A stretch of 7,308 nucleotides of DNA from JBBSOW01 sp038259365 (GTDB lineage: Bacteria > Actinomycetota > Actinomycetes > Propionibacteriales > Propionibacteriaceae). The position numbers were made by a program, and so were the translations under genes. Positions 1-7,032 of this stretch are shown piece by piece. Each line of letters begins with the position of its first letter. Within the stretch, counting starts at the first letter, position 1. The notes under the pieces were generated by a model. It was given only the letters and a program-made list of their open reading frames with translations, ran no database searches and had not been told where the DNA came from. Location: positions 1 to 7,308 of the forward strand of contig JBBSOW010000141.1 of assembly GCA_038259365.1 (NCBI GenBank), given 5' to 3'.

Positions 1-1271
1 GCCAGCGCGCTGAGCGTGCCCGAGAGCCACGGCGTGATCGCCTGGTCGTTCTCCCCCTCGGGAACCCCGGCCAGATCGTCGAGCCAATCCCGGTGCGGGC
101 GTCCGCTCGCCCCGCTGACCATCCCGTACTGCTGTTCGCGAACGTTGTTGAGGATGACCCAGAAGGTGCCGCCGCACAGCAGCAGATAGATCGGCAGGCT
201 CGCCAGCCCGACGATCGCCGCCGCCGGGAGTTGACCCGATCGGGCCGCGAGACCGATGAACCCGATCACCATCCCGAGCAACCCGAGTAGCAGCCATCCG
301 GGGTCGGGTTCTTCGGGCTTGGTGGTGCTGGCCACCCCTCGCAGCTTGGTGAGCCACGACGGCTCGGAGGCCCGTCGGCGGTTATCCAGCCACCTGGTCA
401 GCCGACGCCGGAGTTGACCGGTGGAACTGACGGCGGTGAGGGTGCCCGCGACAAAGACCAGGGAGCACAGACCGTCGAGCAGCACCGAACCGAAGCCGAA
501 GCTGTTGTTCCCGGCGAGCCCGGCCCCCAGGCGCGCCATGAGCACGAAGGAGATCAGCGCGATCAAGACGGTGCCGACCGTGGCGACCGGTCCCAACCCG
601 ACGATCAGCACGATGGGAAAGGCCCACCACCGTCGCTTCAGTCCGGTCGCGAGGGCTAAGAAGAGGCTGTACGAGTGGCCGTTGGGCCGAAAGAGTTTGG
701 CCAGCCGGTACTGATCGGCACTGGTGTCGCCAGCGTGGAGTTGGGTCAACCAATCGACGACATCGCTCATCCCGACGAACCCCCGACGAAACCTGTCGGG
801 CTCGACGGCCCGGGCTTCGGCGACGTTCAGCATCTCCTGGCTGCGTCCCATTTCCGCCGCGGCCGTCAGGGCGGCGGCGATCGCGCCCGCCGAAGATCCG
901 CCGACGCTGCGAAAGCGAAACTGGGTGGCCAGCTCGCAGACGGCCAGGGGGTAGACCACGCCGGAGGTAACCCCGCCCTGCATCGTGAGGTCGAGGCTGG
1001 AACGCCGGAACGCGTCCATCTCGTCCTCGCCCACACTGGCCGCGTCGCCCGCCACCGACGTGGGGACGCCCGCGTCGTGGTTCAACAGGTAGCGCTCGGC
1101 ATTGCCGTAGCCGCCGATCGGCGATTCCAGCTCGCAACCGTCGGGCAGGGGGTCGGCGGTGAAACCCTCGGGAAGATACGGCTTTTGCAGGATGTCGCTG
1201 ATCGGGACCGGGCTTGGCCCCGTCAGGATGCGGACGGCATCCAGCGCGCGCCTTTCCTTTGCTACCGCCAT
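1..1271 (-). CDS. Patatin-like phospholipase with membrane segments, partial (C-terminus beyond window)
   Basis: Probable membrane-associated serine lipid acyl hydrolase. The frame is open for 423 codons from the ATG at 1271 to the left edge. Residues 99-104 (GGVTSG) form a patatin oxyanion-hole loop. Residues 125-129 (GSSAG) are the GxSxG nucleophile elbow with Ser127, inside an RSVGGSSAGAIAA stretch typical of the family. The catalytic Asp (DG[GA]) must lie beyond the window. Hydrophobic stretches at about 218-247, 263-280, 326-342 and 348-373 look like four or five transmembrane helices. About 95 residues precede the catalytic loop without recognisable motifs, but their third-position GC is high, so they look coding. 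The start is supported by GGAGGT seven bases upstream. From memory, the oxyanion and elbow segments resemble bacterial patatins annotated as RpoH suppressor-like; that annotation says little about function. Substrate is unknown. The gene is divergent from acpS. Residue 205 is a rare TTA Leu codon (657-659). Confidence 0.85.
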   Translation of the reverse strand, partial: MAVAKERRALDAVRILTGPSPVPISDILQKPYLPEGFTADPLPDGCELESPIGGYGNAERYLLNHDAGVPTSVAGDAASVGEDEMDAFRRSSLDLTMQGGVTSGVVYPLAVCELATQFRFRSVGGSSAGAIAAALTAAAEMGRSQEMLNVAEARAVEPDRFRRGFVGMSDVVDWLTQLHAGDTSADQYRLAKLFRPNGHSYSLFLALATGLKRRWWAFPIVLIVGLGPVATVGTVLIALISFVLMARLGAGLAGNNSFGFGSVLLDGLCSLVFVAGTLTAVSSTGQLRRRLTRWLDNRRRASEPSWLTKLRGVASTTKPEEPDPGWLLLGLLGMVIGFIGLAARSGQLPAAAIVGLASLPIYLLLCGGTFWVILNNVREQQYGMVSGASGRPHRDWLDDLAGVPEGENDQAITPWLSGTLSAL

Positions 1272-1278
1272 GGTGGCT

Positions 1279-1284
1279 ACCTCC
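1279..1284 (-). promoter_or_regulatory. Ribosome binding site of the patatin-like gene
   Basis: GGAGGT on the minus strand lies seven bases before the ATG at 1271-1269. It supports that start over the later in-frame ATG at residue 85. Confidence 0.7.
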
Positions 1285-1467
1285 AGCGCTGTCGTGTGGG
1301 CCAGCGGGTGTTTACCAGATCATCTTAATCGCTATCGAGCCGCCGCGGACCCGCAAACCGACCCCGCAAGGAGCCAGCTGGGCAACCGGCAGCGGGTCGC
1401 GCGGGGGGTCTAAACTGGACCGGTCAGAATGCAGCAACACGACAGAGCGGGCGGGCAGCAGATCGTG
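1285..1467. promoter_or_regulatory. Divergent intergenic region between patatin-like gene and acpS
   Basis: This gap must carry promoters for both divergent genes. Possible -10 elements of the actinobacterial TANNNT type are TAAGAT on the minus strand (1322-1327) and TAAACT on the plus strand (1411-1416). Neither has a convincing -35 at the right distance, so both are weak. An 8-bp palindrome GACCGGTC sits at 1418-1425, just after the plus-strand candidate, and could be an operator or chance. No small gene or RNA is recognisable here. Confidence 0.35.
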
Positions 1468-1473
1468 CAGGAG
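1468..1473 (+). promoter_or_regulatory. Ribosome binding site of acpS
   Basis: CAGGAG ends five bases before the GTG at 1479 and fixes that codon as the acpS start. The encoded protein then begins MIVSVGLDV, which matches the usual N-terminus of the family. Confidence 0.7.
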
Positions 1474-1478
1474 ATTCG

Positions 1479-1829
1479 GTGATCGTCAGCGTGGGGTTAG
1501 ACGTCTGTTCGGTGGAGCGGTTCGAGGCCGCCGAAGCCCGCCGTCCCGGGTTCACCCGCAAGATCCTGACCGCCGCCGAGGCGGAGCTTTCGCTGAGCTC
1601 ACGGGCGGCGCGCTTTGCCGCCAAGGAGGCCCTGGCGAAGGCGCTGGGATCCCCCGGCGGCTTGTCCTGGCAGCACGCCGAGGTGCGCCGCCGCGAGTCC
1701 GGTGCGCCGTGGTTTGAGCTGTCGGGCACCGTGGCCGAACGCGCCGCGGAGCTGGGGATCGCCACGGTGCACCTGTCGATCTCGCACGACGCCGGGCTCG
1801 CCACCGCCTTCGTGGTCTGCGAGGCCTGA
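1479..1829 (+). CDS. acpS: Holo-[acyl-carrier-protein] synthase AcpS
   Basis: AcpS transfers the 4'-phosphopantetheine arm of coenzyme A to the conserved Ser of acyl carrier protein, activating it for fatty acid synthesis in the cytoplasm. The 116-residue length fits this small trimeric family. The N-terminal GLDV motif (residues 6-9) gives metal ligand Asp8. The second signature, RFAAKEALAKA (45-55), gives Glu50 and Lys54. The FTRKILTAAE segment (25-34) and the SISHD motif near the C-terminus (100-104) are also typical. Translation starts at GTG. It is the first gene of the operon and its TGA overlaps the nnr ATG by one base, suggesting coupled translation. Leu7 is a TTA codon, rare in this GC-rich sequence. 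Confidence 0.95.
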   Translation: MIVSVGLDVCSVERFEAAEARRPGFTRKILTAAEAELSLSSRAARFAAKEALAKALGSPGGLSWQHAEVRRRESGAPWFELSGTVAERAAELGIATVHLSISHDAGLATAFVVCEA

Positions 1830-3277
1830 TGCGCACCGCCTACACCGTCGAGCAGATCCGCGAGGCCGAGGGGCGAGCCTTCGCCAGACTCGGCCGCGAT
1901 CCCGCCGGCCCCGAATCCCTGGCCGACGTCGGCTCGCTCATGCAGCGCGCCGCCGCCGGATTGGCCCAGGCCGCGTTGACCCTCCTGGCTCCCGGCAGGG
2001 TCAGCGGCGCGCGGGTGCTGCTGGTGTGCGGCGCGGGCAACAACGGCGGTGACGGGTTGTTCGCCGGCGCCCGGTTGGCCAGGCGTGGGGTCGCGGTCTC
2101 GGTGGTGGGGGAGCGGTTGCATCCCGACGGCTGGTCGGCCCTGCGGGCGGCCGGCGGCCGCCGGATCGAGCACGCGGCGGCCCTCGAACTGGTCGCGACG
2201 GGCCGGGTCCGGCTGGTCCTCGACGCGTTGTTCGGCATCGGCGGACGAGCGGGGTTGCCCGATGGGGCGGCCGAGCTGGCCGCGGCCTGCCGAGACGCCG
2301 GCGTCGACGTGCTCGCGGTGGACCTACCCTCGGGGATGGCCGCCGACAGCGTCCTCGCGGGATCGGGTTTCCTGGCCACCCACACGGTGAGCCTCGGCGC
2401 CTACAAGATCTGCCACCTCGCCCAGCCGGCGAGCCAGGCGTGCGGGCGGATCCAGCTCGTGGATCTCGGCCTGGGGTTCGACGAGCCTGCCCTGCGCGCC
2501 TGGGAGGACGCCGACGTGGCCGAGCGGTTGCCCGAACCGGGCCCCACCTCGCACAAGTACAGCCGCGGGGTGTTGGGGCTAGACGTCGGATCGGCGGACT
2601 ATCCTGGCGCCGCCGTGCTGGCCCATCTCGGGGCGGCCCACGCCGGGGTCGGGATGCTGCGCTGCCTGGGCGGCGCGGAGGTGGCCCGGGCGGTGATCTC
2701 GCGGCTGCCGAACGTCGTCGCCGCCGACGGCCGGGTGCAGGCGCGGTTGCTCGGCTCGGGATGGGGGGATCGAACCGATGCCCGCCAGACGCTGCGCGCC
2801 GCGCTGGAGACCGGGGACCCCCTCGTGCTCGACGCCGACGCCATCGCCGCCCTGGACGAGGCCGTCGAGCAACCGTGCCTACTCACCCCGCACGCCGGTG
2901 AGCTGGCGCGCCTGCTCGGCGTGGCCCGCGAGGACGTCGAGGCCGATCCGCTGGCCCACGTCCACCGGGCCGCCGAGCAGACCCGGGCCGCGGTGTTGCT
3001 GAAGGGGGCCAGTCAGTACGTGGCGACCCCGGATTCCCCCAGCGTCGAGCTGGCGGTGCCTGGGCCCGCCTGGACCGGGCAGGCGGGCTCGGGCGACGTG
3101 CTGGCCGGCCTCTGCGGGGCACTGCTGGCCGGCGGCCTCAGCCCCGCGCATGCCGGAGTGGTCGGGGCCTCGCTCCAGGCGATCACCGCACGAGTCAACC
3201 CCGGTCCGTGGCCGCCGCAGGAGTTGGCCGCCCGAATTCCCGCGACCGTGGCCAGGCTGGCGGCGACGCTCGGATGA
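1829..3277 (+). CDS. nnr: Bifunctional NAD(P)H-hydrate epimerase / ADP-dependent NAD(P)H-hydrate dehydratase
   Basis: This metabolite-repair enzyme reconverts hydrated NADHX and NADPHX to usable cofactor. The N-terminal YjeF/NnrE domain (about 1-225) epimerises the R and S forms. The C-terminal ribokinase-like NnrD domain (about 240-482) dehydrates the S form using ADP. Visible motifs are GAGNNGGDG (68-76), DALFGIGGRAG (132-142) and DLPSG (165-169) in the first domain. The second has HKYSRG (242-247), GSADYPGA (254-261), LDADAI (334-339), TPHAGE (353-358) and the nucleotide-binding GSGDVLAG (420-427). At 482 residues the fused protein has normal length and both sites look intact. The stretch after DLPSG reads MAAD, where many homologues have VDAD. 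The start overlaps the acpS stop, and the TGA overlaps the alr start in ATGA. Confidence 0.95.
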   Translation: MRTAYTVEQIREAEGRAFARLGRDPAGPESLADVGSLMQRAAAGLAQAALTLLAPGRVSGARVLLVCGAGNNGGDGLFAGARLARRGVAVSVVGERLHPDGWSALRAAGGRRIEHAAALELVATGRVRLVLDALFGIGGRAGLPDGAAELAAACRDAGVDVLAVDLPSGMAADSVLAGSGFLATHTVSLGAYKICHLAQPASQACGRIQLVDLGLGFDEPALRAWEDADVAERLPEPGPTSHKYSRGVLGLDVGSADYPGAAVLAHLGAAHAGVGMLRCLGGAEVARAVISRLPNVVAADGRVQARLLGSGWGDRTDARQTLRAALETGDPLVLDADAIAALDEAVEQPCLLTPHAGELARLLGVAREDVEADPLAHVHRAAEQTRAAVLLKGASQYVATPDSPSVELAVPGPAWTGQAGSGDVLAGLCGALLAGGLSPAHAGVVGASLQAITARVNPGPWPPQELAARIPATVARLAATLG

Positions 3278-4419
3278 GCATGATCGATCCCGTCACGGCG
3301 TCGGCCGTCATCGACCTACCCGCCTACGCCGAAAACCTGCGCACCCTCTCCCGCCTGGCCGCCCCCGCCACGCTGATGGCCGTGGTCAAGGCCGACGGCT
3401 ACGGCCACGGCATGCTCGCCAGCGCCCGCGCCGCCCGCGGCGCCGGGGTCGAGTGGATCGGCGTGGCCACGCCCGAGGAGGCGCTGGCGCTGCGCGCCGA
3501 CGGGGATCGAGGACGGCTGCTCTGCTGGCTGTACGGCCCCAGCGCCGATCTGGGTGCTCTCGTGACCCGAGACGTCGACGTCTCGGTCTCGGCTCCGAAC
3601 GCCCTGACGGCGGTGGTCGAGGCCGCGCGCGCAGCGGAACGGACCGCCCGCATCCACCTGAAGATCGACACCGGCCTGAGCCGCAACGGGGTGCCAGCAG
3701 CCGAGTGGCCAGGGTTCTGCCGGGAAGCGGGACGGGCCGAGACCGATGGCCTCGTCGAGGTCGTCGGGGTGTGGTCCCATCTCGCCGCGGCCGACGAGCC
3801 GGGGCATCCCTCGCTCGTGGCTCAGCAGCAGGCCTTCGAGCGGGCGCTCGCCGTCGCGGCCGAGGCTGGGCTACGTCCGAGGCTGCGGCACCTGGCCAAC
3901 TCCGCGGCGGCCATGGTGCATCCGGACCTGCGCTACGACCTCGTGCGGGCGGGCATCGCCAGCTACGGGATCGAGCCCGGCCCCGGGCTGGCCGAGCTGG
4001 CGGGCATCACCCTGCTGCCGGTCATGCGCCTGCGAGCGCAACTCGTCGCGGTGCGCAGCGTCGACGCCGGCGCGGGGGTCTCCTACGGCCACACCTGGAC
4101 CAGCGAGAACCCCACGCGGCTCGGGCTCATCCCGCTGGGTTACGCCGACGGCATCCCCCGCCACGCCAGCTCGGTGGCCGAGGTCGAATGCCGGGGACGC
4201 CGATTCCCCGTCCGAGGTCGGGTGTGCATGGATCAGTTCGTCGTCGATTTCGGTGCAGAGGAGGTAAAAGTCGGCGAAGAAGTCACCCTGTTTGGCCGGC
4301 GCGGGGGCCTGACCGCGGAGGATTGGGCGGAGGTTTGTGGCACGATCGGGTACGAAATCATCACCCGCATCGGAACACGCGTCCCGCGGGTCTATCGACA
4401 CCACCCCGACGGGAGCTGA
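3274..4419 (+). CDS. alr: Alanine racemase
   Basis: PLP-dependent enzyme interconverting L- and D-alanine, supplying D-Ala for peptidoglycan. The fold-type III barrel spans about residues 10-240 and the C-terminal beta domain about 245-381. The PLP lysine is Lys39 in VVKADGYGHG (37-46). DTGLSRNG (132-139) carries the conserved Arg137. The catalytic Tyr271 of the partner subunit lies in VSYGHTW (269-275). GYADG (289-293) and CMDQ (318-321) are typical C-terminal motifs. Length of 381 residues is normal. I chose the ATG at 3274, which overlaps the nnr stop by four bases (ATGA) and gives MSMIDPVTASAVIDL, where homologues begin. A second ATG at 3280 is possible. An in-frame upstream GTG at 3208 would add 22 residues that are only nnr read in another frame. 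Confidence 0.96.
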   Translation: MSMIDPVTASAVIDLPAYAENLRTLSRLAAPATLMAVVKADGYGHGMLASARAARGAGVEWIGVATPEEALALRADGDRGRLLCWLYGPSADLGALVTRDVDVSVSAPNALTAVVEAARAAERTARIHLKIDTGLSRNGVPAAEWPGFCREAGRAETDGLVEVVGVWSHLAAADEPGHPSLVAQQQAFERALAVAAEAGLRPRLRHLANSAAAMVHPDLRYDLVRAGIASYGIEPGPGLAELAGITLLPVMRLRAQLVAVRSVDAGAGVSYGHTWTSENPTRLGLIPLGYADGIPRHASSVAEVECRGRRFPVRGRVCMDQFVVDFGAEEVKVGEEVTLFGRRGGLTAEDWAEVCGTIGYEIITRIGTRVPRVYRHHPDGS

Positions 4420-4427
4420 CCGGCACG

Positions 4428-5570
4428 ATGCCGTCCACACCGATGTCGTCGAAAACGATGCGCCCAATCGGCCTCGGCCGGATGCGCGGCCCCAGCACCC
4501 TCAGCCGCGGCATCGGGCTGGTGGCCGGCCTCGCCGCGCTCGCCGCCGGCGGGGTGGCCGCCGGGTTCGAGCTGGAACGACGCGTCGTCGCCTCCCGGGT
4601 GCGCAAACCCGGGCCCGAGGCGAATGACGTCTTCTTCCAGCTGCGCGGTGACGTGACCCGCGTCGTGGCCGATGACGGGTTGTCGCTGTACGCCGAGGTG
4701 GATCCTGCCGAGGCCTATCCGGCACCTCCCGGCACGCGGGCCGACCCCGAGCTCACCATCGTCATGGTGCACGGGTACGCGTTGAGCATGGACTGTTGGC
4801 ACTTCCAGCGCGAACACTTCCGCGGCCAGGCCCGCCTGGTCCTCTACGATCAGCGCAGCCACGGCCGCTCGGAGAAATCCGTTGCCGCCCACTGCCGGAT
4901 CCCGCAGCTGGGCAGGGATCTGGCTCGGGTGCTCGAGGAGCTGGTGCCCACCGGCCCGATCGTGCTGATGGGCCACTCCATGGGGGGCATGACGATCATG
5001 AACCTGGCCAGGACGCGGCCAGAGCTGTTCGGCACCCGGATACTCGGCGTCGGGTTGCTGTGCACCGCGGCCGCGCTCGCGGACCTTTCCCCGATCAAGG
5101 GCATCCCGGGGAGCACGTTCACCAAGGTCGCGACTCCGCTGATGGCGGCGCTCAACCGGATCCCCAACCTCGTCGACAAGTCCCGGCGGGCGGGCTCGGA
5201 TCTGGGCTTCGTCGCCACCAAACAGCTCGCCTTCGGCTACGACGTGCCCGCCAGCTACGTCGAGTTCGTCAGCGAGATGCTGGCCGAGACGTCGTTGGAG
5301 GTCGTCGCCGACTTTTATCCCGCCTTCTCCGAGGTCGATGAGACCGGAGCCTTCGAGGTGTTGGCCGGGGTCGAGACCGCGGTCATCGGCGGCCGCGAGG
5401 ACGCCATCACTCCGGCCGTGCACACCCAGCAGATCATCGAACTGCTGCCGGGCGCCCACGCCGTGACGCTGGAGGAGTGTGGGCACATGGGCATGATCGG
5501 GCACGCCGACGAATTCAACGAGGTGCTGCAACAGCTCGTCGACCGGGTCACCCGTAACCTCGGCCAATGA
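4428..5570 (+). CDS. Membrane-anchored alpha/beta-fold hydrolase
   Basis: Serine hydrolase of the alpha/beta superfamily, substrate unknown. A hydrophobic segment at about residues 26-46, after a short basic stretch, is likely an uncleaved membrane anchor. The catalytic domain starts near 108. The oxyanion strand motif is HGY (115-117), the nucleophile elbow GHSMGG (182-187) with Ser184, the acid probably Asp325 in GREDAITP, and the base probably His353 in CGHMGMIGH. A cap domain likely covers about 215-290. It is the last gene of the operon, eight bases after alr. A hydrolase follows alr in many actinobacteria, where it commonly precedes tsaE; tsaE is absent here. The start is uncertain: ATGs at 4428, 4443, 4458 and 4482 share the frame. 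I chose 4428 because GGAG lies twelve bases upstream, a rather long spacing. Upstream of 4428 this frame is only nnr/alr read out of frame. Confidence 0.9.
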   Translation: MPSTPMSSKTMRPIGLGRMRGPSTLSRGIGLVAGLAALAAGGVAAGFELERRVVASRVRKPGPEANDVFFQLRGDVTRVVADDGLSLYAEVDPAEAYPAPPGTRADPELTIVMVHGYALSMDCWHFQREHFRGQARLVLYDQRSHGRSEKSVAAHCRIPQLGRDLARVLEELVPTGPIVLMGHSMGGMTIMNLARTRPELFGTRILGVGLLCTAAALADLSPIKGIPGSTFTKVATPLMAALNRIPNLVDKSRRAGSDLGFVATKQLAFGYDVPASYVEFVSEMLAETSLEVVADFYPAFSEVDETGAFEVLAGVETAVIGGREDAITPAVHTQQIIELLPGAHAVTLEECGHMGMIGHADEFNEVLQQLVDRVTRNLGQ

Positions 5571-5597
5571 CGGCGGCAGCGCGCTCGATATCGCGTC

Positions 5598-5625
5598 TCG
5601 CGCGCGATTCATAAATCGCGCGCGA
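5598..5625. terminator. Perfect 12-bp hairpin between convergent genes
   Basis: Arms TCGCGCGCGATT (5598-5609) and AATCGCGCGCGA (5614-5625) are exact inverse complements around a four-base CATA loop. It lies 27 bases after the hydrolase stop and 58 bases beyond the glycosyltransferase stop on the other strand. It could therefore serve both converging transcripts. There is no T-tract, so classical intrinsic termination is not shown. T-less hairpin terminators are often proposed in actinobacteria. Confidence 0.6.
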
Positions 5626-5641
5626 ACCATCAACCCGAGCC

Positions 5642-5662
5642 CGCTCAGCAGCGTACTGAGCG
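5642..5662. terminator. Secondary 7-bp hairpin in the convergent gap
   Basis: CGCTCAG (5642-5648) pairs with CTGAGCG (5656-5662) around a seven-base loop. It is closer to the glycosyltransferase end and may assist termination from that side. No T-run follows on either strand. Confidence 0.35.
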
Positions 5663-5683
5663 CGACGGATATGGCCGGGGAAG

Positions 5684-6829
5684 CTACTGGCTGTAGGAGC
5701 CGAGGCGGGCGAGCTGGTTGGTGGCGATCGCGGATTGGTAGTGCTCGACCAACGTCGCGCACATCTGATCCCACGTGCGATGGGCGACAGACTCGCGGGC
5801 GGCGCGGCTGAACGCCTGACGCTTGAAGTCATCGCCCACGAGATCGACGACGCTGTTGCGCAGCCCGGTTAGATCACCGGGCTGGTACAGCCAGCCGGTG
5901 TGCGAGGGCTGGATGAGATCGAGCGGGCCGCCGCGGGCCGGCGCCACGGCGGGCACCCCGCTGGCCAGCGCTTCTTGGATGGACTGGCAGAACGTTTCCA
6001 GCTCGCCCGGGTGCACGAAGACGTCCATGCTGGCCAGGGCCCGGGGGAGTTCCTCACCGGTGAGCTGACCAAGGAAGCGCGCGTTGGGGAGCTTGGCGCG
6101 CAGTTCGGAGTTCCGCGGGCCGTCGCCGATGACGACGGTGCGCGTGCCGGGGATATCGCGCAGGACGGCGAGATCGTCGACCCGCTTCTCCCCGGCGAGC
6201 CGCCCCACGTAGCCGATCAGCTTCTCCCCGTTCGGGGCGAGCCGCGCCCGCAACGCGTCGTCGCGCTTGCCGGGGTGGAAGCGAGTCGAATCGACGCCGC
6301 GGCCCCACAGGCCGACGCGCGGAATGCCCTGATCGAGCAGCTGTTTGCGGGCCGCGGTGGAGGGGGCCAGCGTCATCGTGGCCGCGGAGTGGGTGTTGCG
6401 CACCCGCCACCACAACAACCCGTTCGTGTTGGAGAGCAGGCCATAGCTGGCGGCGAAGCTCGGGATGTCGGTCTGGTAGATCGCCACCGTGGGCAGGTGC
6501 AACCGGGCGGCGGCCAGCGCGGCCCGGTAGCCCAGCAGGATCGGGGCGGCCAGGTGCACGACGTCGGGCTTGAAGTCCTCGAAGATCCACTCCAGCTGAA
6601 ACTGGGGGGCGGTGGTGAGGCGTAGCTCCTGATAACCCGGCAGGCCCCACGATGGCAGGGTGATGACGGGGAACCCCGCGTAGGACTTGGGCACCTTGCC
6701 GCCGTATGACGGGGCGATGATGATGGCCTCGTGGCCCTCCTGGCGCAGGTGCTCACACACCCGCATCACCGTATGGGTGACGCCGTTGATGGCGGGCAGG
6801 AAGATCTCAGCCACGACAGCTACGCGCAA
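5684..6829 (-). CDS. mgtA: GT4 glycosyltransferase, probable GDP-mannose-dependent alpha-mannosyltransferase (MgtA-like)
   Basis: Retaining GT-B glycosyltransferase, likely adding mannose to a glycolipid or lipoglycan precursor at the inner face of the membrane. The N-terminal domain begins MRVAVVAEIFLP with the glycine-rich NGVT loop (15-18). AIYQTD (116-121), APSTAA (155-160) and WGRGVD (175-180) match the MgtA-type mannosyltransferases as I remember them. The C-terminal donor domain has GYVGRLAGEKR (206-216), with the usual Arg210 and Lys215 phosphate ligands. ELETFCQSIQEA (276-287) carries the E-x7-E motif (Glu278, Glu286), followed by the GGPLDL loop (300-305). Length of 381 residues is typical. 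Translation starts at TTG, supported by GGGAGA five bases upstream; the nearby ATGs are out of frame. It converges on the alpha/beta hydrolase. Acceptor and sugar donor are inferred from family only; a glucosyl- or other GT4 transferase is the main alternative. Confidence 0.92.
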   Translation of the reverse strand: MRVAVVAEIFLPAINGVTHTVMRVCEHLRQEGHEAIIIAPSYGGKVPKSYAGFPVITLPSWGLPGYQELRLTTAPQFQLEWIFEDFKPDVVHLAAPILLGYRAALAAARLHLPTVAIYQTDIPSFAASYGLLSNTNGLLWWRVRNTHSAATMTLAPSTAARKQLLDQGIPRVGLWGRGVDSTRFHPGKRDDALRARLAPNGEKLIGYVGRLAGEKRVDDLAVLRDIPGTRTVVIGDGPRNSELRAKLPNARFLGQLTGEELPRALASMDVFVHPGELETFCQSIQEALASGVPAVAPARGGPLDLIQPSHTGWLYQPGDLTGLRNSVVDLVGDDFKRQAFSRAARESVAHRTWDQMCATLVEHYQSAIATNQLARLGSYSQ

Positions 6830-6834
6830 ACCAA

Positions 6835-6840
6835 TCTCCC
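6835..6840 (-). promoter_or_regulatory. Ribosome binding site fixing the TTG start of the glycosyltransferase
   Basis: GGGAGA on the minus strand ends five bases before the TTG at 6829-6827. No in-frame ATG is available nearby, so this site decides the start. Confidence 0.65.
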
Positions 6841-6993
6841 ATCATCGCTCAGCGAAGGCCAGACCTCGCACCAGTTGGGGCAACCGCACTCGTTGAGGAC
6901 GCTCGAAACCACCCTAAGGGTTGCCGTCTGCTCAACGCGCGGGGATGAGAGTTTATGCCCGGCTTCATTTTGCCGACTGCCTGGTCGCCAGTT
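6841..6993 (-). promoter_or_regulatory. Likely leader/promoter region of the glycosyltransferase gene
   Basis: No credible gene is seen here on either strand. On the minus strand, TAAACT (6950-6955) fits the loose actinobacterial -10 pattern TANNNT but lacks a recognisable -35. If it is used, the leader would be about 115 bases. A short CTGG/CCAG dyad lies at 6981-6991. Confidence 0.25.
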
Positions 6994-7032
6994 GTCGCGC
7001 TTGTCGCAGAACCGTCAGCGCACAAGCGCGAC
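6994..7032 (-). terminator. 11-bp hairpin at the end of the upstream minus-strand reading frame
   Basis: GTCGCGCTTGT (6994-7004) and ACAAGCGCGAC (7022-7032) are exact inverse complements with a 17-base loop. On the minus strand the loop contains the TGA (7015-7017) that closes the hydrophobic reading frame described at 7015-7308. Its position suits a terminator or a 3' stability element, but no T-tract follows. Confidence 0.4.

Noticed and set aside
382..1137. Minus-strand 251-residue ORF
   Set aside because: It is rich in Arg, Gly and Pro with no motif. It is the patatin gene read in another frame; the patatin frame has the catalytic motifs and GC3 bias.
3150..5570. Apparent 806-residue plus-strand protein that would look like a fusion ending in the alpha/beta hydrolase
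   Set aside because: The first 426 residues are Arg-rich out-of-frame translation across the end of nnr and all of alr. Only the part from 4428 is real.
1..5570. Anti-phage system built around the patatin (CBASS-like)
   Set aside because: No nucleotide cyclase, Cap2/Cap3, TIR or other sensor gene lies next to it in the window, and the other neighbours are housekeeping genes.
4392..5774. Minus-strand 460-residue ORF
   Set aside because: It is antisense to the hydrolase with low-complexity His/Gly/Asp composition and no motifs, while the plus-strand frame has a full catalytic triad.
5900..6625. Plus-strand 241-residue ORF opposite the glycosyltransferase
   Set aside because: Shadow composition (Gly, Gln, Arg, Ala) with no domain. 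The minus-strand GT4 frame explains this stretch.
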